11,377 nt of DNA, taken from Actinomycetes bacterium (lineage in GTDB: Bacteria; Actinomycetota; Actinomycetes; Prado026). The stretch is taken from positions 1 through 11,377 of the forward strand of contig JALOLN010000053.1 in NCBI GenBank assembly GCA_025455945.1, given 5' to 3'. This document shows positions 1-8,921 of the stretch, piece by piece. The notes under the pieces were generated by a model, which worked only from the letters and a program-made list of their open reading frames with translations, searched no databases and was not told the origin of the DNA. The stretch's first letter is position 1. Every line of letters begins with the position of its first letter. Position numbers and translations under genes: made by a program.

Positions 1-3000
1 CCCTCGGCGTTGCTGGCCTCCCAGGCGGCCACCCGGGCGTCCGGGTCCGGCTGGCCCGGCGTCGCCACCAGCACGCTGCGGGTCAGCCCGGCCAGGGCGC
101 CGTACAGGTCGTAGCGCAGCGCCATCCGCGCCAGCGCCGCCCAGCGGTCGTCCCTCGACAACAGCGTGATGCGGCTGAGCATCCGGTCGACCTCGAAGCG
201 CTCCGACACCGCGAAGTACAGGTACCCGACGGCGGCCGGGTCCTCCCCCGCGTCGGACGCGATCTCCGCAATGTCGAGGAGGGAGAAGGCGTCGAGCTGG
301 GCCGCCGCCTCCAGAGCCAGGTCCTCCGGCGCGCCCAAGGCCACCAGCTCGGCGGTCCGCCGGTCGAGCCGCTCCCGCTCCACGCCGCGCAGCATGTCCG
401 GCACCTGCGGGGACAGGTCGGCCACGCCGCCGAAGTGGGCGACCTCGGCCTGCACGTCCACCAGCGACCGCCTGGCCTGGAGCATCCAGCGCGTGGCGCG
501 GTCGAGCAGCCGCCTGCCTTCCAGGTGCAGCGCGTTCTGTGCCGCCGTCGGGATGAGGTTGTCGAGGGCCTCGACCCGCCGCCAGTAGTCCCCCAGCCGG
601 AACACCTCGTGGACGACGGTGTAGGCACGGGCGATCTCCGCGGCCGTGGCCCCGGTCTCCTCGTTGGCACGGAACAGGAAGGTGATGCCGCCGCGGTTGA
701 CGAGGTCGTTGACGACCACCGTGGTCGTGATCTCCCGGCTGAGCGGATGGCTCGCGAGCCGGTCGCCGTACCGCTCCACCAGCTGAGGAGGGAAGTACCG
801 GGTCAGGGCGCCGGCGAAGTACGGCTCGTCGGGCAGCGAGGTGGCCAGCAGGTCATTCTTCGCCGTCATCTTCGAGTACGCGACGAGCACCGAGAACTCG
901 GGAGAGGTCAGACCCTGGCCCACGGCGTGCCGGCTGCTCATCTGCTCGTCCGAGGGAAGGAACTCCAGCTCGCGGTCGAGGTCGCCACGCCGCTCGAGCT
1001 CGCGCACGAACCGCTGGTGCACGGGCATCAGCTGGTGCGCCTGCTGCCGGGCGTTGCCGAGCAGGATGTTCTGCTCGTAGTTGTCCCGCAGCACGTGCCG
1101 GCCGACATCGTCGGTCATCTCCACGAGCAGCGCGTTGCGCTGCTTCTCGGTGAGGTCTCCCGCCCGGACGACGCTGTCCAGAAGGATCTTGATGTTCACC
1201 TCGTGGTCCGACGTGTCGACCCCCGCGGAGTTGTCGATGGCGTCGGTGTTCAGCCGCACGCCGCTCGCAGCGGCCTCGATCCGGCCCAGCTGGGTGAAAC
1301 CGAGGTTGCCGCCCTCACCGACGACGCGGCAGCGCAGCTGCGCCCCGTCGACGCGGATCGCGTCGTTGGCCTTGTCGCCGACCGCGGCGTTGGACTCGTC
1401 CGCGGCCTTGACGTAGGTGCCGATGCCGCCGTTCCAGAACAGGTCGACCGGGGCCAGCAGGATCGCCCGCATGAGCTCGGCCGGGGTGAGCGCGATGACG
1501 CCCTCCGCGAGCCCGAGCGCCTCCCGTGCCTGCGGGCTGACCGGGATCGACTTGGCCGCGCGCGACCAGACCCCTCCCCCCGCGGAGATCAAGCTGGTGT
1601 CGTAGTCGGCCCAGCTCGACCGCGCCAGCTCGAACAGCCGGCGCCGTTCAACGAACGACGTCGCGGCGTCTGGTGTCGGGTCGAGGAAGACGTGGCGGTG
1701 GTCGAACGCCGCCGCGAGCTGGATGTGCTCCGACAGCAGCATGCCGTTGCCGAAGACGTCTCCGGACATGTCTCCGACGCCGACCACGGTGAAGTCCTGC
1801 GTCTGCGTGTCGTGCCCCAGGTCCCGGAAGTGCCGCTTGACCGACTCCCACGCACCTCGGGCGGTGATGCCCATGGCCTTGTGGTCGTAGCCTGCCGAGC
1901 CGCCGGAGGCGAAGGCGTCGCCCAGCCAGAACCCGTAGGACAGCGCGACGTCGTTGGCGATGTCGGAGAAGGTGGCAGTGCCCTTGTCCGCGGCGACGAC
2001 GAGGTAGGGGTCGTTGCCGTCGTGCCGGACGACGTTCGGCGGCGGTACCGTCTCGCCGTCCACGCGGTTGTCGGTGATGTCCAGCAGCGCGGAGATGAAG
2101 GTGCGGTAGCAGCCGATGCCCTCACTCACGACGGCCTCGCGGTCGGTCGGGTCGGCCTTCGGGCTCTTGACGACGAAGCCGCCCTTGGCTCCGACGGGGA
2201 CGATGACCGCGTTCTTCACGGCCTGCGCCTTGACCAGGCCGAGGATCTCCGTGCGGAAGTCCTCTCGCCGGTCCGACCAGCGCAGCCCGCCCCGTGCCAC
2301 GGAGCCGAACCGCAGGTGCACGCCCTCGACCGAGGGGCTGTACACCCAGATCTCGAACCGCGGCCGCGGTTCGGGCAGCCCCTCGACCTGGCTCGGGTCG
2401 AGCTTGAAGGACAGGTACCCCTTGGGGCCGCCGTCGGCGGCCGGCTGGAAGTAGTTGGTGCGCAGCGTGGCGCGGATGAGCCCCAGGTAGGCGCGCAGGA
2501 TCCGGTCCTGGTCGAGGCTGGCGACGCCGTCGAGAGCGCCGGTCACCTCTTCGACCAGTGCTGCGGTGACCTCCGACCGGTCGCCGGTCACAGCCGGGTC
2601 GAACCGCGCCTCGAAGAGGCGGACGAGCATCCGGGTGATCGGCAGGTTCGCCTGCAGGGACTGCTCGACGTACTCCTGGCTGAAGGTGGAGCCCGCCTGG
2701 CGCAGGTACCGGGCGTAGGCACGCAGGATGCTGGCCTGTCGCCAGGTCAGGCCACCCCGCAGCACGAGCCCGTTGAACCCGTCGGACTCGGCCAGCCCCG
2801 CCCAGATGGCCGCGAACGCCTCCTGGAAGCGTCCCTTGAGGTCGGCCGGCTCGTCCTTCGCGTCGTAGCGCAGACCGAAGTCGTAGACCCACTGGGTGCG
2901 GCCGTCGACGAGCGTGAGCTCGTAGGGGCGTTCGTCGACGACCTCGATGCCCATCCGCTGCAGGACCGGCAGCACGTTCGACAGCGAGACCGGCACGCCG

Positions 3001-4784
3001 GCGCGATAGATCTTGAACCGGCGCTCGCCGGGCAGGGCGCCGAAGGGGTGGTAGAGGTTGAGCGCGACCTCGGACCCCTCGAGCTGCCGGAGCGCCTTGA
3101 GGTCCGCCACGGCCGTGCGGGCCGGGAAGTCCTCCTTGTAGGCCTCCGGGAACGCGTGCCCGTAGGTGCGCAGCAGCCCTCCGGCCTCCTCCTCGCCGCA
3201 CTGGTCCACCAGGGCGTCGCTGAAGTCGTCCGCCCAGGACCGGGTCGCCTCGACCAGGCGCTGCTCGAGCTCCTCGAGGTCCGGCTCGGGCAGCGTGTCG
3301 CCCTTGGCGACGCGGACGACGAAGTGCAGCCGGGCGAGCACGGACTCGGACACCCGTGCGGTGTAGTCGACGGACACGCCTCGCAGCGCCTCGCGCAGGA
3401 TGCGCTCCATCTCGAGACGGACCGCGGTGGTGTAGCGGTCGCGCGGCAGGAACACCAGGCAGGACATGAACCGGCCGTAGTCGTCGCGGCGGACGAACAG
3501 CCGGGTCTGGCGGCGCTCCTGCAGGTGCAGAACTGCGAGCACGGTGGGCAGCAGGTCGCGGCTGCCGACCTGGAACAGCTCGTCCCGTGGGTAGGTCTCG
3601 AGGATCTGGAGCAGGTCCTTGCCGCTGTGGCTGGCCGGTGGGAATCCTGAGGCATCGAGGACCTCGCGCACCCTGCGACGAAGCAGCGGGATGCGCAGGA
3701 CGCTCTGGGTGTAGGCGGTGGAGGTGAACAGGCCGAGGAAGCGCCGCTCCCCCGTGACCTCGCCGTCCGCGTCGAAGGTCTTGACCCCGATGTAGTCGAG
3801 GTAGGCGGGCCGGTGCACCGTGGAACGGGAGTTCGCCTTGGTGAGGATGAGGAGCTTCTTCTCCCGCGCCTTCGCACGGATCTCGGCCGTCATCGTGGCG
3901 AACGAGGTCGACACCGTCTGGTCGCTGCGCAGGATGCCGAGGCCCGTCCCCGCGCGGGCGACGAGCAGGTCGCCCTCCGGCCCGGTGGCCAGGTCGTACT
4001 CGCGGTAGCCGAGGAACGTGAAGTGGTCGTCGGCCAGCCAGCGCAGCAGCTCCCAGGCCTCCGAGACCTCGCCGTCGGACAGCGGTGGCGGTGAGGTCGC
4101 CAGCTCGTCGGCGATGGCGAGGGCGGCCCGACGGATCTTCGGCCAGTCCTCGACGGCCTCGCGCACGTCGCGCAGCACCCGGCGGAGAGCATCGGCGATG
4201 GCCCGCAGCGCGGCCTCGTCGCTCTCGCGGTCGATCTCGACGTGCATCCACGACTCGACCGGGGCGCCCTGGCTGCGGGCCACCTCGGGGTCCTCGTCGA
4301 GGACCGACTGGAGCGTGCCCATGATGTCCCGCTGGACGGCCAGCAGAGGGTGGATCACCAGGTGGATCCCCCGGCCGAGCTGCCCCAGGCAGCCCGTCAC
4401 GGAGTCGACGAGGAAGGGCATGTCGTCGGTGACGACCTCGATGACGGTGTGGCCGCACGACCACCCGTGCTCCTCCACCGTGGGGGTGAAGACCCGGACG
4501 GTCGCGGTGCCCTGCGGTCGCTGCTGGGCCAGCTCCCGGTTGGACAGCGCCGCACCGTAGACGTCCATGGCGTCCCGGCCCACGATGTCCTCGGGGACCA
4601 CGTGCCGGTAGTAGCGCTGCAGGAACTGCGTGTCCGCCGGATGGGCGCCCTTGGTGTGCTCACCGAGCTCGACCGCGCGCGCGATCAGGTCGGCCTTGCT
4701 CTCCTCGAAGCGCACCGCCGCGGCGATGGTCGCGCGGGCACCGGGGTCCGTCGGAGTCTGGTCGGGCGCCTGGTCAGTGGCCAC
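1..4784 (-). CDS. gdh: NAD-specific glutamate dehydrogenase, large ~180 kDa class (3' end outside window)
   Basis: This enzyme oxidatively deaminates L-glutamate to 2-oxoglutarate and ammonium with NAD in the cytoplasm. About 1594 codons are open without a stop to the left edge. Family members run to about 1600-1650 residues, so only a short C-terminal tail is missing. Visible hallmarks are MPFLVDSV (residues 122-129, in the N-terminal regulatory half, which carries ACT-like domains in this family), GGLRWSDR (832-839), GAKGG with K867 in the conserved glutamate-site segment, the dinucleotide-fold stretch GVGDMSGDVFGNGM (1002-1015), and FDHRHVFLDP (1027-1036). The N-terminus resembles the Streptomyces enzymes. 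The GTG start is chosen because no ATG, GTG or TTG lies between it and an in-frame stop at 4875-4877, and AGAGG (4794-4798) sits nine bases upstream. In mycobacteria and corynebacteria related enzymes are inhibited by the FHA proteins GarA/OdhI; whether that applies here is unknown. It lies downstream of pruA on the same strand. Confidence 0.96.
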   Translation of the reverse strand, partial: MATDQAPDQTPTDPGARATIAAAVRFEESKADLIARAVELGEHTKGAHPADTQFLQRYYRHVVPEDIVGRDAMDVYGAALSNRELAQQRPQGTATVRVFTPTVEEHGWSCGHTVIEVVTDDMPFLVDSVTGCLGQLGRGIHLVIHPLLAVQRDIMGTLQSVLDEDPEVARSQGAPVESWMHVEIDRESDEAALRAIADALRRVLRDVREAVEDWPKIRRAALAIADELATSPPPLSDGEVSEAWELLRWLADDHFTFLGYREYDLATGPEGDLLVARAGTGLGILRSDQTVSTSFATMTAEIRAKAREKKLLILTKANSRSTVHRPAYLDYIGVKTFDADGEVTGERRFLGLFTSTAYTQSVLRIPLLRRRVREVLDASGFPPASHSGKDLLQILETYPRDELFQVGSRDLLPTVLAVLHLQERRQTRLFVRRDDYGRFMSCLVFLPRDRYTTAVRLEMERILREALRGVSVDYTARVSESVLARLHFVVRVAKGDTLPEPDLEELEQRLVEATRSWADDFSDALVDQCGEEEAGGLLRTYGHAFPEAYKEDFPARTAVADLKALRQLEGSEVALNLYHPFGALPGERRFKIYRAGVPVSLSNVLPVLQRMGIEVVDERPYELTLVDGRTQWVYDFGLRYDAKDEPADLKGRFQEAFAAIWAGLAESDGFNGLVLRGGLTWRQASILRAYARYLRQAGSTFSQEYVEQSLQANLPITRMLVRLFEARFDPAVTGDRSEVTAALVEEVTGALDGVASLDQDRILRAYLGLIRATLRTNYFQPAADGGPKGYLSFKLDPSQVEGLPEPRPRFEIWVYSPSVEGVHLRFGSVARGGLRWSDRREDFRTEILGLVKAQAVKNAVIVPVGAKGGFVVKSPKADPTDREAVVSEGIGCYRTFISALLDITDNRVDGETVPPPNVVRHDGNDPYLVVAADKGTATFSDIANDVALSYGFWLGDAFASGGSAGYDHKAMGITARGAWESVKRHFRDLGHDTQTQDFTVVGVGDMSGDVFGNGMLLSEHIQLAAAFDHRHVFLDPTPDAATSFVERRRLFELARSSWADYDTSLISAGGGVWSRAAKSIPVSPQAREALGLAEGVIALTPAELMRAILLAPVDLFWNGGIGTYVKAADESNAAVGDKANDAIRVDGAQLRCRVVGEGGNLGFTQLGRIEAAASGVRLNTDAIDNSAGVDTSDHEVNIKILLDSVVRAGDLTEKQRNALLVEMTDDVGRHVLRDNYEQNILLGNARQQAHQLMPVHQRFVRELERRGDLDRELEFLPSDEQMSSRHAVGQGLTSPEFSVLVAYSKMTAKNDLLATSLPDEPYFAGALTRYFPPQLVERYGDRLASHPLSREITTTVVVNDLVNRGGITFLFRANEETGATAAEIARAYTVVHEVFRLGDYWRRVEALDNLIPTAAQNALHLEGRRLLDRATRWMLQARRSLVDVQAEVAHFGGVADLSPQVPDMLRGVERERLDRRTAELVALGAPEDLALEAAAQLDAFSLLDIAEIASDAGEDPAAVGYLYFAVSERFEVDRMLSRITLLSRDDRWAALARMALRYDLYGALAGLTRSVLVATPGQPDPDARVAAWEASNAE

Positions 4785-4793
4785 GAGGTATCG

Positions 4794-4798
4794 CCTCT
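4794..4798 (-). promoter_or_regulatory. Ribosome binding site of gdh
   Basis: AGAGG on the minus strand lies nine bases before the GTG at 4784. It is a moderate Shine-Dalgarno match and supports that start, which is the only usual start codon after the upstream in-frame stop. Confidence 0.6.
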
Positions 4799-4812
4799 TC
4801 GCGGGTCGACCA

Positions 4813-4830
4813 CCGCACGCCGTTGTGCGG
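4813..4830 (-). promoter_or_regulatory. Small hairpin in the gdh leader
   Basis: CCGCAC and GTGCGG form a perfect 6-bp inverted repeat around a 6-base loop, centred about 37 bases upstream of the gdh start codon. The overlapping pair GTTG/CAAC could form an alternative stem. If the -10 element proposed at 4841-4846 is real, the hairpin would begin within about five bases of the transcript's 5' end. It could be an operator, a stability hairpin, or chance in GC-rich DNA. There is no run of T after it, so it is not a standard terminator for pruA. Confidence 0.35.
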
Positions 4831-4840
4831 CAACCCTGCG

Positions 4841-4846
4841 AGCCTA
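4841..4846 (-). promoter_or_regulatory. Possible -10 element for gdh
   Basis: The minus strand reads TAGGCT, which fits the TANNNT pattern common in actinobacterial promoters. It would start transcription near 4832-4834, giving a leader of about 50 bases. I see no good -35 hexamer at 16-19 bases upstream, so the call is tentative. It lies in the 120-base gap between the pruA stop and the gdh start. Confidence 0.3.
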
Positions 4847-4904
4847 CCGAGCCGGGACGCGGCGCAGCCTCCCCCTAAGCGATTCAGGTCGCCGTGCCCA
4901 TCCC

Positions 4905-6530
<1,626 letters not shown>

Positions 6531-6539
6531 GCCGCCCAT

Positions 6540-6672
6540 CGTGGCACGCAGGGGGCCGGTCGCGGAGGGGGACGGGACGGGCCCTGCGACCCTGGCGTGG
6601 CGGCTGCGAGCACGGTGGGCTGGCCCTGACGAGGCTCGGTGGCGAGCTGGCCTGCGAGGTGCGGAGGGCGAG
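6540..6672. promoter_or_regulatory. Divergent intergenic region between pruA and the LPDTG protein gene
   Basis: About 133 bases separate the two divergent starts, so promoters for both genes should lie here or reach into coding sequence. I see no convincing -10/-35 pair on either strand. A 7-bp inverted repeat, CGCAGGG (6547-6553) and CCCTGCG (6582-6588), has a 28-base loop and may be chance in DNA this GC-rich. The plus-strand ribosome site GGAGG occupies 6663-6667. Confidence 0.45.
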
Positions 6673-6753
6673 ATGCGGGACCGGATGAGGGCCCTGGCCG
6701 CAGTGGTGGCGCTCGGACTGGCGATGGCGGTGGCCCCGGTGGCCGTCGCCGCC
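6673..6753 (+). other. Signal peptide coding region
   Basis: Residues 1-27 show a basic N-terminus (MRDRMR), a hydrophobic core rich in Ala, Val and Leu, and an A-V-A-A cleavage region followed by Asp. This is a Sec-type signal peptide cleaved by signal peptidase I. There is no lipobox cysteine, and no twin-arginine pair precedes the core. Confidence 0.85.
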
Positions 6754-8505
6754 GACGTTTCCTTGACGGTGGTGCCGGACCAGACCGAGGTGCCTCCCGG
6801 GGGGCAGGTCGAGTTCAGCGCGCTGTTCCTGCTGCCGGCCGAGACCGTGACGGTGGAGTCCCTGACGAGCGCGGCGCTCGGTGACCTGACCGACCCCGGC
6901 AACCCGGGGCTGGAGTCGACCACCTGCGACCTGCCGGTGGTGGTCGGACCGGACGACTCCTTCGGCGCCTACGACTTCGGCTGCACGTACGTCGTCCGGT
7001 TCGACGGCGCGCCGGGCGCCCGGCCGGACACCGTCACCGCGGTGGTACGGCGGGCGAGTGCGAGCGAGGTCACGGTCACCGCAACGGCCGACGTCACCGT
7101 GTCGGCGGACGTCGGGGCGCTGGTCGGCAGGGTCACCGACGACGTCACCGGTGCGCCGGTCGACGGGGTCCGGGTCCTCGCCTGGGGACCGGCGGGCTCC
7201 AGTCGGGGAGACACGACCGACGCGTCCGGCCACTACGGCTTCTCCGGCCTGGTGCCGGGCGCGTACCGCCTGCATGCGGGGAACCTCGTCGAGCTGGTCC
7301 CCTCCGAGTACGCGCCGGAGTGGTACCGCGACCGGGCGGACGCCGCCACGGCGGACACCGTCGCCGTCGTCGGCGGGGAGACATCCAGCGCCGACCTCGC
7401 CCTCGCACTCGGAGGTCGGATCACCGGACGGGTGACCGACGCCGCCACCGGCACGCCGGTCGAGGGCGCCGACGTGAGCCACCGGGACGCCGTGCTCGGC
7501 GGGCCCATGGGCGGGCACGGCACCGATGCCACCGGGCGGTACACGGTCGCCGGCCTGCCGAGCGGGACCTTCGAGGTCTGCGCGTCCCTGCCCGGGTACC
7601 GGTCGGCCTGTGTGACCGGTGTCGATGTCACGGTGCGGGAGACCACCGCTGGCGTCGACCTCCTCCTGGTCCGGGAGTCCGCGGCCCGGCTGACCGTCGC
7701 GGTGGAGGTCGTGGGTGAGGCGTTCCTCGGCGGCCCGGTCACCGCGCGGATCCTCGTGGGCAACGTCGGCGCCGAGGCGGTGACCGACGTCGTCGTCGAC
7801 CCGGAGAGCGAGGGCTGCTCAGCAGCCGTGAGTGCCCCCGTGGTCGTCGTGGGGGACGCGGACGACGTGCTCGAGCCGGGTGAGTCCTGGGCCTACACGT
7901 GCGGCCGGCCGAGCGTCGTCGTGGGCGTCGTCCGTGTGCAGGTGACCGCCACCGCCCCCGGTGGGGTGCCGGTCGAGGCGGACGGGCACCTGGTGTTCGA
8001 GCTCGCGGACCCGGTCACCGTGACGGTGACCCCCTCCGCGACGTCGGTCCTGGCCGGCGCGGTAGTCGACTGGGCCATCGACCTGCGCAACGTCGGCCCC
8101 TACCCCATGGTCGGTGCCGCGGCGGAGGCGCGGGTCCTCTACCCGGACTGGACCGGGCCGGTCCCGTACGCCGACGCGGACGGGCCCGAGCCGCTGGACG
8201 GCGACGCCGACGCCGTCCTCGAGCCCGGCGAGGTCTGGCGGTTCGCGCTGTCCCTGCCGGTGATGGTCCCGGGCAGCTACCTCGACGTCGCCGCGCGGGC
8301 CGCACCTGCGGCCAGCCCCGGGACGGGGCTGGCGTTCACCGGCCGGTCGGCGGTCATCGTCGTCACGGCCGTCCCTGACGGCACCGAGCTGCCCGACACC
8401 GGGGCCCCAGGCCATCTGCGAGCCCTGGTGCCCGTGGGACTCGGCCTGGTGCTCGGCGGTGCCGGGCTGGTCGTTGTCGCCCGCCGGTGGCGGTCGACGG
8501 CCTAG
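6673..8505 (+). CDS. Secreted multi-domain surface protein with LPDTG cell-wall sorting signal
   Basis: The 610-residue protein has an N-terminal signal peptide (about 1-27) and a C-terminal sorting signal: LPDTG at 573-577, a hydrophobic stretch at about 584-603 and the basic tail RRWRSTA. It should therefore be secreted and attached to peptidoglycan by a sortase. After an N-terminal beta-rich segment come two carboxypeptidase-regulatory-like Ig-fold domains (about 148-245 and 247-335), each opening with GRVTD and a TG.PV.G pattern. The first contains YAPEWY (213-218), a recurrent motif of this family in actinobacteria. Two further domains (about 338-442 and 443-565) resemble DUF11/DUF7507-type repeats and share GDAD.VLEPGE.W. 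The six cysteines of the mature part form close pairs (C85/C104, C303/C313, C382/C410), consistent with disulfides. No catalytic motif is seen, so a structural or adhesive role is only an inference. The ATG at 6673 follows GGAGG by five bases; an ATG at 6685 is less well placed. Confidence 0.88.
   Translation: MRDRMRALAAVVALGLAMAVAPVAVAADVSLTVVPDQTEVPPGGQVEFSALFLLPAETVTVESLTSAALGDLTDPGNPGLESTTCDLPVVVGPDDSFGAYDFGCTYVVRFDGAPGARPDTVTAVVRRASASEVTVTATADVTVSADVGALVGRVTDDVTGAPVDGVRVLAWGPAGSSRGDTTDASGHYGFSGLVPGAYRLHAGNLVELVPSEYAPEWYRDRADAATADTVAVVGGETSSADLALALGGRITGRVTDAATGTPVEGADVSHRDAVLGGPMGGHGTDATGRYTVAGLPSGTFEVCASLPGYRSACVTGVDVTVRETTAGVDLLLVRESAARLTVAVEVVGEAFLGGPVTARILVGNVGAEAVTDVVVDPESEGCSAAVSAPVVVVGDADDVLEPGESWAYTCGRPSVVVGVVRVQVTATAPGGVPVEADGHLVFELADPVTVTVTPSATSVLAGAVVDWAIDLRNVGPYPMVGAAAEARVLYPDWTGPVPYADADGPEPLDGDADAVLEPGEVWRFALSLPVMVPGSYLDVAARAAPAASPGTGLAFTGRSAVIVVTAVPDGTELPDTGAPGHLRALVPVGLGLVLGGAGLVVVARRWRSTA
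7852..8238 (+). repeat. Duplicated acidic motif GDAD.VLEPGE.W in two tandem domains
   Basis: Residues 394-406 read GDADDVLEPGESW and residues 510-522 read GDADAVLEPGEVW, 116 residues apart at equivalent places in neighbouring domains. The DNA is only partly conserved, so this is an old domain duplication, not a recent tandem repeat. Related actinobacterial repeats carry D.N.DG.L.PGETW-like versions. The acidic cluster might bind calcium, which is an inference. Confidence 0.7.
8389..8502 (+). other. Cell-wall sorting signal (LPDTG, hydrophobic segment, basic tail)
   Basis: This stretch encodes LPDTG, then about 20 hydrophobic residues rich in Gly, Leu and Val, and RRWRSTA at the C-terminus, the three-part arrangement recognised by sortases. 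Cleavage would fall between Thr576 and Gly577. No sortase gene lies in the window, so the enzyme must be encoded elsewhere. Confidence 0.88.
8502..8505. other. Shared CTAG holding the stop codons of two convergent genes
   Basis: The tetramer CTAG gives TAG on the plus strand (8503-8505, end of the LPDTG protein gene) and TAG on the minus strand (8504-8502, end of the DUF6912-like gene). The genes thus overlap tail to tail with no intergenic space, and any terminator must lie inside coding sequence. I see no clear hairpin plus T-run. Confidence 0.85.
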
Positions 8506-8921
8506 GTCCCGGCGAGCTGACCGAGCTCCTGCGGGGCGTACCAGAGCAGGTCCGGGTCAGCGTCCGGATCGGCGCCGCGCTCGTCCACGTGGGCGCTGGC
8601 CACGCGCTCGAGGGGGACAGCGACGTCAAGGGTCACCGCTGCGGGGCCGACGCCCGGACGGGGCGTGACGGCCGAGGCGGGCACGTCTGCGGCGAGCACG
8701 ACGCGACGCCGGTCGCCGGCCGGCTCCGGCGTGAGGAGCTCCAGCGACTCGGCGGCGGCGTACCGCAGGGCCAGGTACTCCAGCTCCTCCACGTCGGCGT
8801 CCGGCTCGTCGACGCGCAGGGCAGGGGTGACGGCGTGGGCGGGCACCGGGGCGGGGCCCAGCTCCCCGGTCCGGAGCAGGCCGGCGACCCCCGGCACAGT
8901 GGCCGGCAGGTAGACCCGCAT
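8502..8921 (-). CDS. Small DUF6912-like protein of unknown function
   Basis: This 139-residue cytoplasmic protein has no signal peptide, membrane segment or catalytic motif that I recognise. The opening MRVYLPAT, the following VTPALR, and a central EELEYLAL segment match what I recall of the actinobacterial DUF6912 family; a profile search is needed to confirm. It is the last gene of a three-gene operon, and its ATG shares one base with the TGA of the patatin-like gene (TGATG). GGAG at 8928-8931 lies six bases upstream of the ATG, which favours this start. The GTG one codon earlier (8922-8924) would give a GTGA overlap instead. The coupling suggests a link to the two lipid genes, but its role is unknown. 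Confidence 0.82.
   Translation of the reverse strand: MRVYLPATVPGVAGLLRTGELGPAPVPAHAVTPALRVDEPDADVEELEYLALRYAAAESLELLTPEPAGDRRRVVLAADVPASAVTPRPGVGPAAVTLDVAVPLERVASAHVDERGADPDADPDLLWYAPQELGQLAGT

Noticed and set aside
435..3650. A 1071-codon open frame on the plus strand, opposite gdh
   Set aside because: Its translation is low-complexity (rich in Val, Arg, Gly, Asp, Glu) with no recognisable domain, while the opposite strand encodes a continuous, motif-complete glutamate dehydrogenase. Long antisense frames are expected when third positions are almost always G or C.
2122..4464. A 780-codon minus-strand frame inside gdh, which could suggest a frameshifted or split gene
   Set aside because: The gdh frame from 4784 is open through this region and carries the family motifs in order, so the other frame is only a shadow and there is no frameshift.
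6547..6588. Inverted repeat CGCAGGG/CCCTGCG in the divergent intergenic region as an operator
   Set aside because: A 7-bp match with a 28-base loop is easily found by chance in DNA this rich in G and C, and no regulator or promoter element supports it.
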